A stretch of DNA of 64,000 nucleotides, taken from the NCBI RefSeq assembly GCF_001417735.1, contig NZ_BBUZ01000024.1:368094-432093 (forward strand). Direction: 5' to 3'. The notes beneath the pieces were generated by a model. That model was given only the letters and a program-made list of their open reading frames with translations, had not been told where the DNA came from and searched no databases. The translations under genes were made by a program, and so were the position numbers. This DNA is from Streptomyces sp. NBRC 110028. GTDB taxonomy: Bacteria > Actinomycetota > Actinomycetes > Streptomycetales > Streptomycetaceae. This document shows, in pieces, positions 17,916 to 26,173 of the stretch; position 1 is the stretch's first letter; the number at the start of each line of letters is the position of its first letter.

Positions 17916-18668
17916 ATGCCCCTGCTCGCCGACACCGGCGTCGTCTTCACCCGTTACGCCCGGGCCACCCTCCGCTCCAAGACCCAGCTCTTCTTCGGCA
18001 TGCTCCAACCGCTGCTCTTCCTGGCCCTCTTCGGCCCCCTGCTGACCGAACTCCCCCTGGGCGCGAGCGGTTCGTCCTGGCAGACCCTGGTCCCCGGCGT
18101 CCTCATCCAGCTCGCCCTGCTCGGCGGCTCGTACGTCGGCCTCGGCCTGCTGATGGACCACAACCTCGGGGTCATCGACCGGATGCGGGTCACCCCGGTG
18201 AGCCCCCTGGCCCTGCTGCTCGGCCGGGTCCTGCGCGACGTCGCCCAACTGGTCGCCCAGTCGGTGCTGCTCGTCCTCCTCGGACTGGCCTTCGGGCTCC
18301 GCGCGCCGCTCGCCGGAATCCTGCTCGGCCTGCTGTTCGTGGCCGTGCTCTCGGCGGCCCTGGCCGCCCTCTCCTACGGCCTGGCCATGCACGTCAGGAC
18401 GACACCCGAGTTCGCCGCCATCGCCAACACGGCCGGCATGCCGCTGATGCTGCTGTCCGGCCTGCTCCTGCCGATGTCCCTGGCCCCCGGCTGGCTGGAC
18501 GGCGCCTCGCGCGCCGTACCGTTCCGCTACACGGTCGACGCCGTACGCCAGGCCTACCTGGGCCACTACGCGACCGCCACCGTCGCCCTCGGCGCCGCCG
18601 TCACCCTGGCCCTGGCCGCCGTCTGCCTCCTCACCGGCGCCCGCCTCTTCCGCCGCGCGGAGCGCTGA
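17916..18668 (+). CDS. DrrB-type ABC-2 exporter permease
   Basis: 250 residues with six hydrophobic segments and the ABC-2 permease pattern, including the conserved loop GVIDRMRVTPVSPLALLLGR after the second helix. It pairs with the upstream ATPase to export an unknown hydrophobic drug or metabolite. Start ATG 17916 follows GTAAGG. Substrate cannot be read from sequence. Confidence 0.88.
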   Translation: MPLLADTGVVFTRYARATLRSKTQLFFGMLQPLLFLALFGPLLTELPLGASGSSWQTLVPGVLIQLALLGGSYVGLGLLMDHNLGVIDRMRVTPVSPLALLLGRVLRDVAQLVAQSVLLVLLGLAFGLRAPLAGILLGLLFVAVLSAALAALSYGLAMHVRTTPEFAAIANTAGMPLMLLSGLLLPMSLAPGWLDGASRAVPFRYTVDAVRQAYLGHYATATVALGAAVTLALAAVCLLTGARLFRRAER

Positions 18669-18769
18669 CGCCCCCCGGCGGGCCGCACGAGGGGAGGGCG
18701 ACCCCCTCCACCCCGTAAACGGGCAGAAGGGCGGGGATTCCTTCCGAAGAAGAGGGACGGCCGGGACGC

Positions 18770-20068
18770 TCACGCCTCCCAGATGGCCGCCGCCGTACGG
18801 TCGTCGGCGTACCCCTTCACCCGCACCTGGGCGTCGGCGAGGAACCCGGCGAGCCCCGGCGGCTCGGCCACCGCCCAACGTTGCGCCAAGTGGGCGGCGA
18901 GCGCCCGCTCGGCGCGCAGCGGCTCGGCGAGGCCGGTGCCGCACAGCAGCAGGGTGTCACCCGGCCGGGCGGCGGAGGCGCGGAAGCGGAACGGGGCGGC
19001 GGGGGCCGGGGCGCCGTCGTGCGGAGTGACTCCCGGGGCGGCTTCCCAGTCGGCGGGCAGGCCGGGGGCCGACGCGCACCCGTCGCCGAACGCGAGCACC
19101 GGCCCGCCGACGGTGTCGCCCTCCGCCGCGTCCGGTTCCAGGTCCTGCCAGACGCCATCCCGCAGCCGGAACAGCCCGCCGTCACCGACCCCGAAGAACA
19201 CCCGGGCCCGGCAGTCCGGATGGGCGGGCAGCAGCAGACAGCGCACCGGCGCGGTGTACGCGGCCGGCTCGACGCCGAGTTCGGCCGCGCGGGTGCGCAG
19301 CCGCCCGTAGCCCCGGTCGGTGAGCCGGTGCAGCCCGGACTTGAGCGCGCCCCGCCGGGCGGCGCGGATGTCCTCCGCGAGCCGTGCGTGGCTGCGGCCG
19401 ACGGCCGTACCGATCCAGTCGCACAGCTCCCGCGCGGCGTCCGGCGCCTTGGCACCGCCCGCCACGGCCACCAGGACCAGGGCGCCGTCCCCGGTCCCGA
19501 ACCGGGCCGTGAGCAGCGCGTCCCGCCGGGGCTCGCCCCGGGAACGCGCCGCGTCACCGCGCTGCGACACGGCCCGCAGGGTGAACGTCCCGTAGCGGGC
19601 GCCGTCGAGCACGGTGTCGGGCACCGGGCCGCCCGGCTCCTCCGGGCCGGCGACGGGCAGCGTGGTCGGCTCGGCCTCGTACACGGGCGGCTCGTCGCCG
19701 ACGTACCCGGACGCGGCGGCCCGCCAGGGCCGCCGGGGCGCGGGGCCGGGCGGGGGCGGTGCCACGCCGGGGCCGTCGCCGCCCTCGGCGGGCCGCCGCC
19801 CCCGCGGGCCACCTCCCGCGCCGCCGTCCGCACCCGGCGCACCCCCTGGGGGCTCACTCTCCGCCGGGCCCCAAGGCGCCCCCGCGGAGGGCATCTGGTC
19901 CCCGCCCGGCCGTCCGCGGCCGAGGGTGCGGGACGCGGAATCGAAGCGCTCGTCCACCGAGTCGGCCGCGGCGGCGGGCCCGGCGTCGGCCCGCGCGGGG
20001 TCGTACAACTCCCCCCACCAGTCGTTTTCGTGACGGCGTCGGTCGTCCCCCTGCTGGCTCATCCCCAT
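18770..20068 (-). CDS. PP2C-like protein with degenerate metal sites
   Basis: 432 residues. An acidic/Gly/Pro-rich N-terminal half (~1-150, opening MGMSQQGDDRRRHENDWWGELYDP) precedes a PP2C-like fold: YGTFTLRAVSQRGDAARSRG, LVLVAVAGGAK, late VLAFGDGCASA and DTLLLCGTGLAEPL. In active Ser/Thr phosphatases the strand reading VAVADGMGG supplies a metal Asp; here it is VAVAGGAKA, so Asp is replaced by Gly. It may be a pseudophosphatase that binds phosphoproteins or another partner. A MITE-like element starts 62 bp upstream of its start codon. ATG 20062 is an alternative start. Confidence 0.72.
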   Translation of the reverse strand: MGMSQQGDDRRRHENDWWGELYDPARADAGPAAAADSVDERFDSASRTLGRGRPGGDQMPSAGAPWGPAESEPPGGAPGADGGAGGGPRGRRPAEGGDGPGVAPPPPGPAPRRPWRAAASGYVGDEPPVYEAEPTTLPVAGPEEPGGPVPDTVLDGARYGTFTLRAVSQRGDAARSRGEPRRDALLTARFGTGDGALVLVAVAGGAKAPDAARELCDWIGTAVGRSHARLAEDIRAARRGALKSGLHRLTDRGYGRLRTRAAELGVEPAAYTAPVRCLLLPAHPDCRARVFFGVGDGGLFRLRDGVWQDLEPDAAEGDTVGGPVLAFGDGCASAPGLPADWEAAPGVTPHDGAPAPAAPFRFRASAARPGDTLLLCGTGLAEPLRAERALAAHLAQRWAVAEPPGLAGFLADAQVRVKGYADDRTAAAIWEA

Positions 20069-20129
20069 ATTGTCCCCAGGGGGGCCGCACGGGAACACCA
20101 CGCGCTGGCCCCCGGCGCCGTGGGACGAA

Positions 20130-20296
20130 CTAGTGCCGCGTCAGTCAAGGTTTGCCCGGTAGCGAGGCGTCCTGGTGCGGTCAGATGCAAGGCGCCGGAT
20201 CGGCCTCGTAGTGGGCCTACTCGGTCGATTCGGCAACGCCGCAGATGGCCGTGCCAGGGCGGCGAGCGGGGTGAACCTTGGCTGACGCGGCACTAG
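20130..20296. mobile_element. MITE-like element A (IS5-type, CTAG ends)
   Basis: A 167-bp non-coding element. Left end 20130-20152 and right end 20274-20296 are 23-bp terminal inverted repeats (starting CTAGTGCCGCGTCAG inward) with one mismatch, each opening with CTAG. The core holds a hairpin (20199-20229) nearly identical to that in the element at 50550-50730. No transposase is encoded. CTAG-bounded ends fit non-autonomous derivatives of the IS5 family IS427 group, which target YTAR/CTAG; that placement is inference. The right-hand CTAG supplies the TAG stop codon of the neighbouring oxidoreductase gene. Confidence 0.82.
20199..20229. repeat. conserved internal hairpin of MITE-like element A
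   Basis: TCGGCC-TC-GTAG / loop TGGGC / CTAC-TC-GGTCGA. It matches the hairpin at 50633-50661, where the G.T pair of the lower stem is replaced by T-A, so pairing is kept while sequence changes. Confidence 0.75.
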
Positions 20297-21732
20297 CCCC
20301 GGTACGCCTCCAGCAGCCGCAGCCACACCTCGCTCACCGTGGGGAACGACGGCACCGCATGCCACAGGCGCTCGATCGGCACCTCACCGGCCACCGCCAC
20401 CGTCGCCGAGTGCAGCAGCTCCCCCACGCCCGGCCCCACGAACGTCACACCGACCAGATGCCCCCGGTCCAGGTCGACGATCATGCGGGCGCGGCCGCGG
20501 TAGCCGTCCGCGTACAGGGCGGCGCCGGAGACCTGGCCGATGTCGTAGTCGACGACCCGGATGCTGCGCCCCTCTGCCTCGGCCTGCTCCGCGGTCAGCC
20601 CGACCGCGCCCACCTCCGGGTCGGTGAAGACGACCTGCGGCACCGCCCCGTGGTCCGCGGTCGCCGCGTGGGCGCCCCAGCGGTCGGTCTCCAGCAGCGG
20701 TACGCCCTGGGCGCGGGCGCCGATGGCCGCGCCCGCGATCCGCGCCTGATATTTGCCCTGATGGGTGAGGAGCGCGCGGTGGTTGACGTCGCCCGCCGCG
20801 TACAGCCAGCCGCCCGGCACGTTCCGCACCCGGCAGGTGTCGTCCACGTCCAGCCAGCCGCCGGGCGGGAGCCCCACCGTCTCCAGGCCGAGGTCGTCGG
20901 TGCGCGGGGCGCGGCCGGTGGCGAACAGCACCTCGTCGGCCTCGACGGTCTCCCCGCCGTCCAGCGTGAGCGTCACCGGCCCGCCCGCGCCGTCGCGCCG
21001 TACGGCCGTCACGGACGTCCCCGTACGGATCTTCACCCCCGCCTCGGCCAGCGACTCCGCCACCAGCTCGCCCGCGAACGCCTCCATGCGCTCCAGCAGC
21101 CCGGAGCCACGGATCAGCATGGTCACCTCGGACCCGAGGGCGCTGTACGCGGTGGCCATCTCGACGGCGACCACCCCGCCGCCCACCACGGCCAGCCGCC
21201 GCGGCACCGTGGAGGAGCTGGTCGCCTCCCGGCTGGTCCACGGGCGGGCCTCCGCGAGACCGGGCAGGTCCGGCAGTGCGGCCCGGCTTCCGGTGCAGAT
21301 GGCCACGGCGTGCCGGGCGGCCAGGAAGCGCTCCTGCCCGTCCGGCTGGGTGACGGCGATACGGCGCGGCTCGACGAGCCGCCCCTGGCCGCGGACCAGG
21401 TCGATGCCCGTCGAGTCGAGCCAGTCGACCTGGCCGTCGTCCTTCCAGTTCGACACGAACGCGTCCCGGTGGGCGAAGACGGCGTCCACGTCCAGCGGCA
21501 CGTCGGCGCCCTGCCGGGCCCCGGGCGTACGGCGCGCCTCGGCGCGGGCGATGACCGGGCGCAGCAGCGCCTTGCTGGGGACGCAGGCCCAGTACGAGCA
21601 CTCGCCGCCGACCAGTTCGCTCTCCACGATCGCCGTGGAGAGCCCGGCGGCGCGGGCCCGGTCGGCGAGGTTCTCCCCGACCGGGCCCGCGCCCAGGACG
21701 ACGACGTCGTACTCATCCGTACCGGAATGCAT
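20293..21732 (-). CDS. class I pyridine nucleotide-disulfide oxidoreductase (dihydrolipoamide dehydrogenase-like)
   Basis: 479 residues. N-terminal FAD fingerprint DVVVLGAGPVGENLADRA, redox-active pair in GGECSYWACVPSKALLRP (C-x4-C), NAD(P)H motif VVGGGVVAVEMATAYSALG, second FAD motif LYAAGDVN, and the dimerisation domain near VVFTDPEVGAVGLT. The active-site spacing matches lipoamide dehydrogenase/mercuric reductase relatives, but SYW replaces the usual LNxG, so the substrate is uncertain. No lipoyl enzyme genes are adjacent. The stop codon TAG lies in the CTAG end of MITE-like element A. Confidence 0.84.
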   Translation of the reverse strand: MHSGTDEYDVVVLGAGPVGENLADRARAAGLSTAIVESELVGGECSYWACVPSKALLRPVIARAEARRTPGARQGADVPLDVDAVFAHRDAFVSNWKDDGQVDWLDSTGIDLVRGQGRLVEPRRIAVTQPDGQERFLAARHAVAICTGSRAALPDLPGLAEARPWTSREATSSSTVPRRLAVVGGGVVAVEMATAYSALGSEVTMLIRGSGLLERMEAFAGELVAESLAEAGVKIRTGTSVTAVRRDGAGGPVTLTLDGGETVEADEVLFATGRAPRTDDLGLETVGLPPGGWLDVDDTCRVRNVPGGWLYAAGDVNHRALLTHQGKYQARIAGAAIGARAQGVPLLETDRWGAHAATADHGAVPQVVFTDPEVGAVGLTAEQAEAEGRSIRVVDYDIGQVSGAALYADGYRGRARMIVDLDRGHLVGVTFVGPGVGELLHSATVAVAGEVPIERLWHAVPSFPTVSEVWLRLLEAYRG

Positions 21733-21884
21733 CGCGACCCGCTCTCTGCCGGCAGCCGGCCGTGCCGGCCGCCGGCGGTATACCCGACCGTGGGATGACG
21801 CTTCCCCCCATCCTCGCGTCGAGTCACCGCCGTCGGCCACCCGAACCGGCGAAGCACCGGCGACCGCCCGCGGGCCGCGCGGCG

Positions 21885-22988
21885 CTACGGCTTGCGCCGC
21901 GGCCCGCGCTTGCGCTCGACCATGTGCCGGCCGAGCGCCTGCCGCTGCTTCCACTCCCGCCGCATCTCCGACCGCAGCCGGGCGTCGGTGCGGGCCGCGA
22001 GGTAGGCGTTCTCGCGCAGCAGCTTGCGGTAGCTGTCCAGCCGCCGGGGCGGCAGCGCACCGTCCTCGACCGCGGCGAGCACCGCGCACCCCGGCTCGGT
22101 CTCGTGCGCGCAGTCGTGGAAGCGGCAGTCCTCGGCGTACGCCTCGATCTCGGCGAACGCCCGCGCCACCCCGCCCTCCGCGTCCCACAGCCCGACCCCG
22201 CGCAGCCCGGGCGTGTCGATGAGCGCGCCGCCCGAGGGGAGCGGCAGCAGGTTGCGGGTGGTCGTGGTGTGCCGCCCCTTGCCGTCGCTGTCCCGGATCG
22301 CGCGTACGTCCTGGACGTCCGCCCCGGCCAGGGCGTTGGCCAGCGTCGACTTGCCCGCGCCCGACTGGCCGAGGAGTACGGAGGTCCCGGCCGCGAGCAG
22401 CGCGCCGAGGACGTCCAGCCCCTGCCCGGTGGTGGCGCTGACCGCCACCACTCGCACCCCGGGCGCGGAGGTCTCGGCGTCGGTGACGAGATGGGCGAGC
22501 GTGCCCGGGTCGTCCACCAGATCCGCCTTGGTGAGCACCACCACCGGCTGCGCCCCGCTCTCCCAGGCGAGCGCCACGAAGCGCTCGACCCGCCCGAGGT
22601 CCAGCTCGGCGGCGAGCGACACGGCGATCACGGCGTGGTCGACGTTGGCGGCCAGCACCTGGCCGTCGGAGCGCTTGGACGACGTCGAGCGCACGAAGGC
22701 GGTACGCCGCGGCAGCAGCGTCCGTACGTAGCGCGGCTCGCCCACGGCGTCCACGGCGGCCCAGTCGCCGGTGCAGACGACCTTCATCGGGTCACGGGGA
22801 ACGACGAACTCGGTGTCCGCCCGGACGGTGCCCCCGGGCGTCACCACATCGCACTGGCCCCGGTCCACCCGCACCACGCGCCCGGGGACCAGCCCCTGCC
22901 GTGCGTACGGAGCGAACTCGGCCTCCCAGCCCTCGTCCCAGCCATAGGGAACGAGAGTGGCGGCGGAAAAAGCATTGCTCAAGCTCAA
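21885..22988 (-). CDS. rsgA: ribosome small subunit-dependent GTPase A
   Basis: 367 residues with the circularly permuted GTPase order: N-terminal OB fold (RVVRVDRGQCDVVT), G4 VVLTKADLVDD, G1 GQSGAGKSTLANALAG, G3 DTPGLRG, then a C-terminal zinc domain CRFHDCAHETEPGC. RsgA checks late 30S ribosome assembly. The protein most likely begins at TTG 22988 (MSLSNAFSAATLVPYGWDEGW), with AAGGG 7 nt upstream; the open frame continues upstream but that sequence does not resemble the family. A basic tail (RKRGPRRKP) ends the protein. Confidence 0.92.
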   Translation of the reverse strand: MSLSNAFSAATLVPYGWDEGWEAEFAPYARQGLVPGRVVRVDRGQCDVVTPGGTVRADTEFVVPRDPMKVVCTGDWAAVDAVGEPRYVRTLLPRRTAFVRSTSSKRSDGQVLAANVDHAVIAVSLAAELDLGRVERFVALAWESGAQPVVVLTKADLVDDPGTLAHLVTDAETSAPGVRVVAVSATTGQGLDVLGALLAAGTSVLLGQSGAGKSTLANALAGADVQDVRAIRDSDGKGRHTTTTRNLLPLPSGGALIDTPGLRGVGLWDAEGGVARAFAEIEAYAEDCRFHDCAHETEPGCAVLAAVEDGALPPRRLDSYRKLLRENAYLAARTDARLRSEMRREWKQRQALGRHMVERKRGPRRKP

Positions 22989-23233
22989 GGGAAAACCCTT
23001 CGAAGGGCGGTCCCCGGCGCGCAGCGGAATCTGCGGAAATGTCAGCCGGAGGCCACGGGGATGGGATTGATGCACTTGTGAACGCGGGCGGCGCAGCCCG
23101 CAACCGTGACCGTCATCAATGTCCTCACCTCCCGTTTCCTCGCTCTCGACGCGAACGGACGACACCGTATCCCCCTCCGTGGACGCGGCACCACCGGTTT
23201 TTCGCGCGAGCGGTACGCTTCACCCCGGCCATG

Positions 23234-23248
23234 TACCTAGGTTAGGTA
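23234..23248. promoter_or_regulatory. palindromic operator before the MarR-type gene
   Basis: TACCTA-GGT-TAGGTA, a perfect 6-bp inverted repeat with a 3-bp spacer, 9 bp before the start codon. Position and symmetry fit autoregulation by the MarR protein. The TTAGGTAA half also resembles part of an actinobacterial iron box, an alternative that cannot be settled here. Confidence 0.5.
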
Positions 23249-23257
23249 AGCAAACCC

Positions 23258-23737
23258 ATGGATGACGACGACCTGCTCGCGGAGCTGCTCCCCCGGCTGA
23301 CCCAGCTCAGCAACGTGCTGAACCGCGGCCGCATGTACGAGCAGGCCATCTCGGCCGCCGGGATCACGCTGGAGCGGCCCGCGATGGGGGTGCTCAACGT
23401 GCTCAAGCTCTCCGGCGAGCCCCTGCGCATCGGCGAGATCGCCGACCGTATGCAGGTCGCGGGCCCGCATGCCACCCGCCAGATCCAAGGTCTCGAACAG
23501 CGGGGGCTGGTGCGCCGCATCGCCGACCCCGACGACCAGCGCGCCCGGCTGATCGAGCTGACCCCTGAGGGCGCGTCGACCGCCGACCGCTACATGCGCA
23601 CGGTCCTCGGCTGGTTCACCGGCGCCCTCGCCGACTGGCCCGCCGAGGACCGCCGGGACCTCGGCCGTCTGCTCGGCCGCATGGTCGACGACCTCTCGGC
23701 CCATCTGAAGCTCCTCGACGACCCCGGCCCGTCCTGA
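23258..23737 (+). CDS. MarR family transcriptional regulator
   Basis: 159 residues: an N-terminal dimerisation helix, winged helix (~45-110) with LRIGEIADRMQVAGPHATRQIQGLEQRGLV covering the HTH, and wing DPDDQRARLIELTPEG. MarR proteins repress nearby transport or redox genes and are released by phenolics or oxidants. Divergent from rsgA, with a palindrome immediately upstream. No other target is obvious. Confidence 0.88.
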   Translation: MDDDDLLAELLPRLTQLSNVLNRGRMYEQAISAAGITLERPAMGVLNVLKLSGEPLRIGEIADRMQVAGPHATRQIQGLEQRGLVRRIADPDDQRARLIELTPEGASTADRYMRTVLGWFTGALADWPAEDRRDLGRLLGRMVDDLSAHLKLLDDPGPS

Positions 23738-24010
23738 GAGTCCCGGCGGCGACCGGGTCGAGGGCGCCGCGACCGCCGGCGAGGAGAATGTCCCCGACCT
23801 GGCCGCCGGCGATTTCCCCCACCTTTCTTCGAATTGCGAACGAATAGGTGAGCAGAATATGACCCAGGCATATTGCACTAACCTCGTCACGGGAAGTGAC
23901 CCGGCGGCGGAGAGAGAGTCATATCACCCCCGTGCGACGAATATCAGTTCGGGCCAGGGAAATGATGCTCTCCAAGGGCCGTGTCACTCATGCGTTTCGG
24001 AGGGGGACGG

Positions 24011-26173
24011 GTGCAGGGGCAAGCGCGCGGTGACCACAACGAGTTGAGCGGGACCGTGCACGGCGGGGCCGTGCAGGCGAGGACGGTCTACGGGGGGATC
24101 CACATCCAGGCCGAGGGCGCCGGCGAGGGGCGGCGGGCCCATGTCCCGTGGCAGCTGCCGCCGTCGGTGCGGATCACCGACCGGACGGCGGAGCTGGAGG
24201 CGCTGGAGGGGCATCGGGAGCGGGCCGCGGCGGAGGGGTACGGGACGCTGGCCGCGGTCAGCGGGCTGGGCGGGGTCGGCAAGACGGCGGTGGCGCTGGC
24301 GTGGCTGCACGGGTTGCGCGAGCGGTTTCCGGACGGGCAGCTCTACGCCCACCTCGGCGCCCAGTCCGCGGCCGGACCCGCGGCGCCCGACGAGGTGATG
24401 GGGCGGTTTCTGCGCGCGCTGGGCGTGCCGACCGGGCAGGTCCCCACGGCGCTCGCCGAGCGGTTGGCGCTGTACCGGTCGCTGACCGCGGACCGTCGGC
24501 TGGTCGTGCTGCTCGACGACGCCGCGACCGCCGCCCAGGTGCGGCCGCTGCTGCCCGGCGGCCGGAACGTGACGGCCGTGACCAGCCGGTGGCGGATGCC
24601 GGGGCTGACGGTCGACGGGTGTTACGCGGTGCATCTGGACCCGCTGGCCACGGAGGCGGCCATCGAGCTGCTGGAGGTCACGCTCGCCGACGGCCGGGTG
24701 GCCGCGCAGCCCCAAGAGGCGCGGGCGCTGGTCGAGTTGTGTGCCGGGCTGCCGCTCGCGGTGCGGGTGGCCGGGGCCCGGCTCGCGGCGCGGCCGCGAC
24801 GGCACCTCACGACGATGGTGCGCGCCCTGACCGAGGAGCGCGGCCGGCTGGAGGCGTTGGCCATCGAAGGGGACCACGACGTACGGGCCGCTCTGGACCT
24901 GTCGTACCAGGGGCTGCCCGACGAGGCCGCCCGGCTGTACCGGCGGCTGGGGCTGCATCCGGGCCCGGAGTTCGGGGGCGCGGTGGCGGGGGCGGCGCTG
25001 GGCGGCGGCCGGGACGCGGCCGGGCCGCTGGATCTGCTGCACGACGCGAACCTGCTCATCGACGCCGGGGACGAGCGCTACCGCTTCCACGACCTCGTAC
25101 GGCTGCACGCCGCCGAGAAGGCGGAGGCGGACGAGACCGCGCGGGAGCGCGCGGCGGCCCTGCGCCGCATCGCCGACCACTACCTCGCCACCGCCACCCG
25201 CGCCGAGGAGATCGTCGATCCACAGCACCGGACCCTGGACCGGAGCTACGGCGAAGAAGGCGAACCCGTACCGGCCGGCTTCGGCGAGGGCACCGACGCC
25301 GCGCTCGACTGGCTGGAGGGCGAGCTGCCCAACCTGATGGCGGTGATCCGCGTCGCCCGCCCCGCCGGTTTCCCCACCGTCGCCTGGCAGCTCGCCGACG
25401 CGTTGTGGCCGCTGTTCCTGCGCCGGAAGTTCTACGAGGACTGGCGGGCCGCCGACCGCGAAGGGCTGCTGGCGGCGGAGGAGTTGGGGGACGCGGTCGC
25501 GGAGTGCCGGATGCTGACCTCCGGCGGGATGGGTGAGCTGGGCATGGGTGACCACGAGCGGGCCCTGGAGATGTTCGAGCGCGCGGCGCGGACGTTCCGC
25601 GCGGGCGGCGACGCGCTCGGCCACGCCCGTACGCTCAACTACCAGGGCCTGGCCCATCAGCGGCTGGGCCGCCTGGACCGGGCGGCCGAGCTGTTCACCC
25701 GGGCCGCCGCGGAGTTGCTTGAGGTCGGCGACCGGCGGGCGGGCGGCCTGGCCCGGCTCAACCTCGCCGACATCGCCCTGGAGCGGGGGCTGTGGGAGCA
25801 GGCGGAGGCCGAAGCCGACGCCGCGCACACCACGCTGGACGAGGCGGGCGACGCGTACAACGCCGCCCGCGCGGCCACCCTGCTGGGCCGCGCCCACCTC
25901 GGCCGGGACCGGCTCGACCTGGCGGAGGAGCGGCTGTCCACGGCGCTGGCCACCCTGCGCGGCATGGCCGCGCACTACGAGACGGCGCGCGCCGTGGAGA
26001 GCCTGGCCACGCTCGCCGAGCGGCGTGGCCGGACGGACCTGGCCCGGGAGCGCTACCGGGAGGCCCTGGACCTCTACTCGGCGGTGGGCCGTTCGAAGTC
26101 GGCCCATGCCGAGGCCGTACGCACCCGGCTCGGACGGCTGGACGACCAGGCCACGGACGGCACCGCGGGCTGA
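24011..26173 (+). CDS. NB-ARC/TPR STAND protein with an amyloid-motif-like N-terminus
   Basis: 720 residues. GTG 24011 has GGAGG 7 nt upstream and is preferred to the longer frame. Residues ~8-32 (DHNELSGTVHGGAVQART plus VYGGIHI) form a Gly-punctuated, Gln-containing beta-prone motif at the very N-terminus. Then NB-ARC: Walker A GLGGVGKT (85-92), Walker B RLVVLLDDA, the GLPLAVRVAG motif and a winged-helix segment ending YRFHDLVRLHAAEKAE. At least five TPRs fill ~480-720. STAND ATPases are signalling switches in which TPRs sense a trigger and the N-terminus recruits an effector. There is no DNA-binding domain, unlike the AfsR-like protein at 28381. Its 3' end overlaps a convergent gene by 100 bp. 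Confidence 0.82.
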   Translation: MQGQARGDHNELSGTVHGGAVQARTVYGGIHIQAEGAGEGRRAHVPWQLPPSVRITDRTAELEALEGHRERAAAEGYGTLAAVSGLGGVGKTAVALAWLHGLRERFPDGQLYAHLGAQSAAGPAAPDEVMGRFLRALGVPTGQVPTALAERLALYRSLTADRRLVVLLDDAATAAQVRPLLPGGRNVTAVTSRWRMPGLTVDGCYAVHLDPLATEAAIELLEVTLADGRVAAQPQEARALVELCAGLPLAVRVAGARLAARPRRHLTTMVRALTEERGRLEALAIEGDHDVRAALDLSYQGLPDEAARLYRRLGLHPGPEFGGAVAGAALGGGRDAAGPLDLLHDANLLIDAGDERYRFHDLVRLHAAEKAEADETARERAAALRRIADHYLATATRAEEIVDPQHRTLDRSYGEEGEPVPAGFGEGTDAALDWLEGELPNLMAVIRVARPAGFPTVAWQLADALWPLFLRRKFYEDWRAADREGLLAAEELGDAVAECRMLTSGGMGELGMGDHERALEMFERAARTFRAGGDALGHARTLNYQGLAHQRLGRLDRAAELFTRAAAELLEVGDRRAGGLARLNLADIALERGLWEQAEAEADAAHTTLDEAGDAYNAARAATLLGRAHLGRDRLDLAEERLSTALATLRGMAAHYETARAVESLATLAERRGRTDLARERYREALDLYSAVGRSKSAHAEAVRTRLGRLDDQATDGTAG

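Noticed and set aside
23981..24010. Upstream-extended start for the NB-ARC protein
   Set aside because: The extension contains the ribosome site GGAGGGGG used by GTG 24011, so it is more likely untranslated leader.
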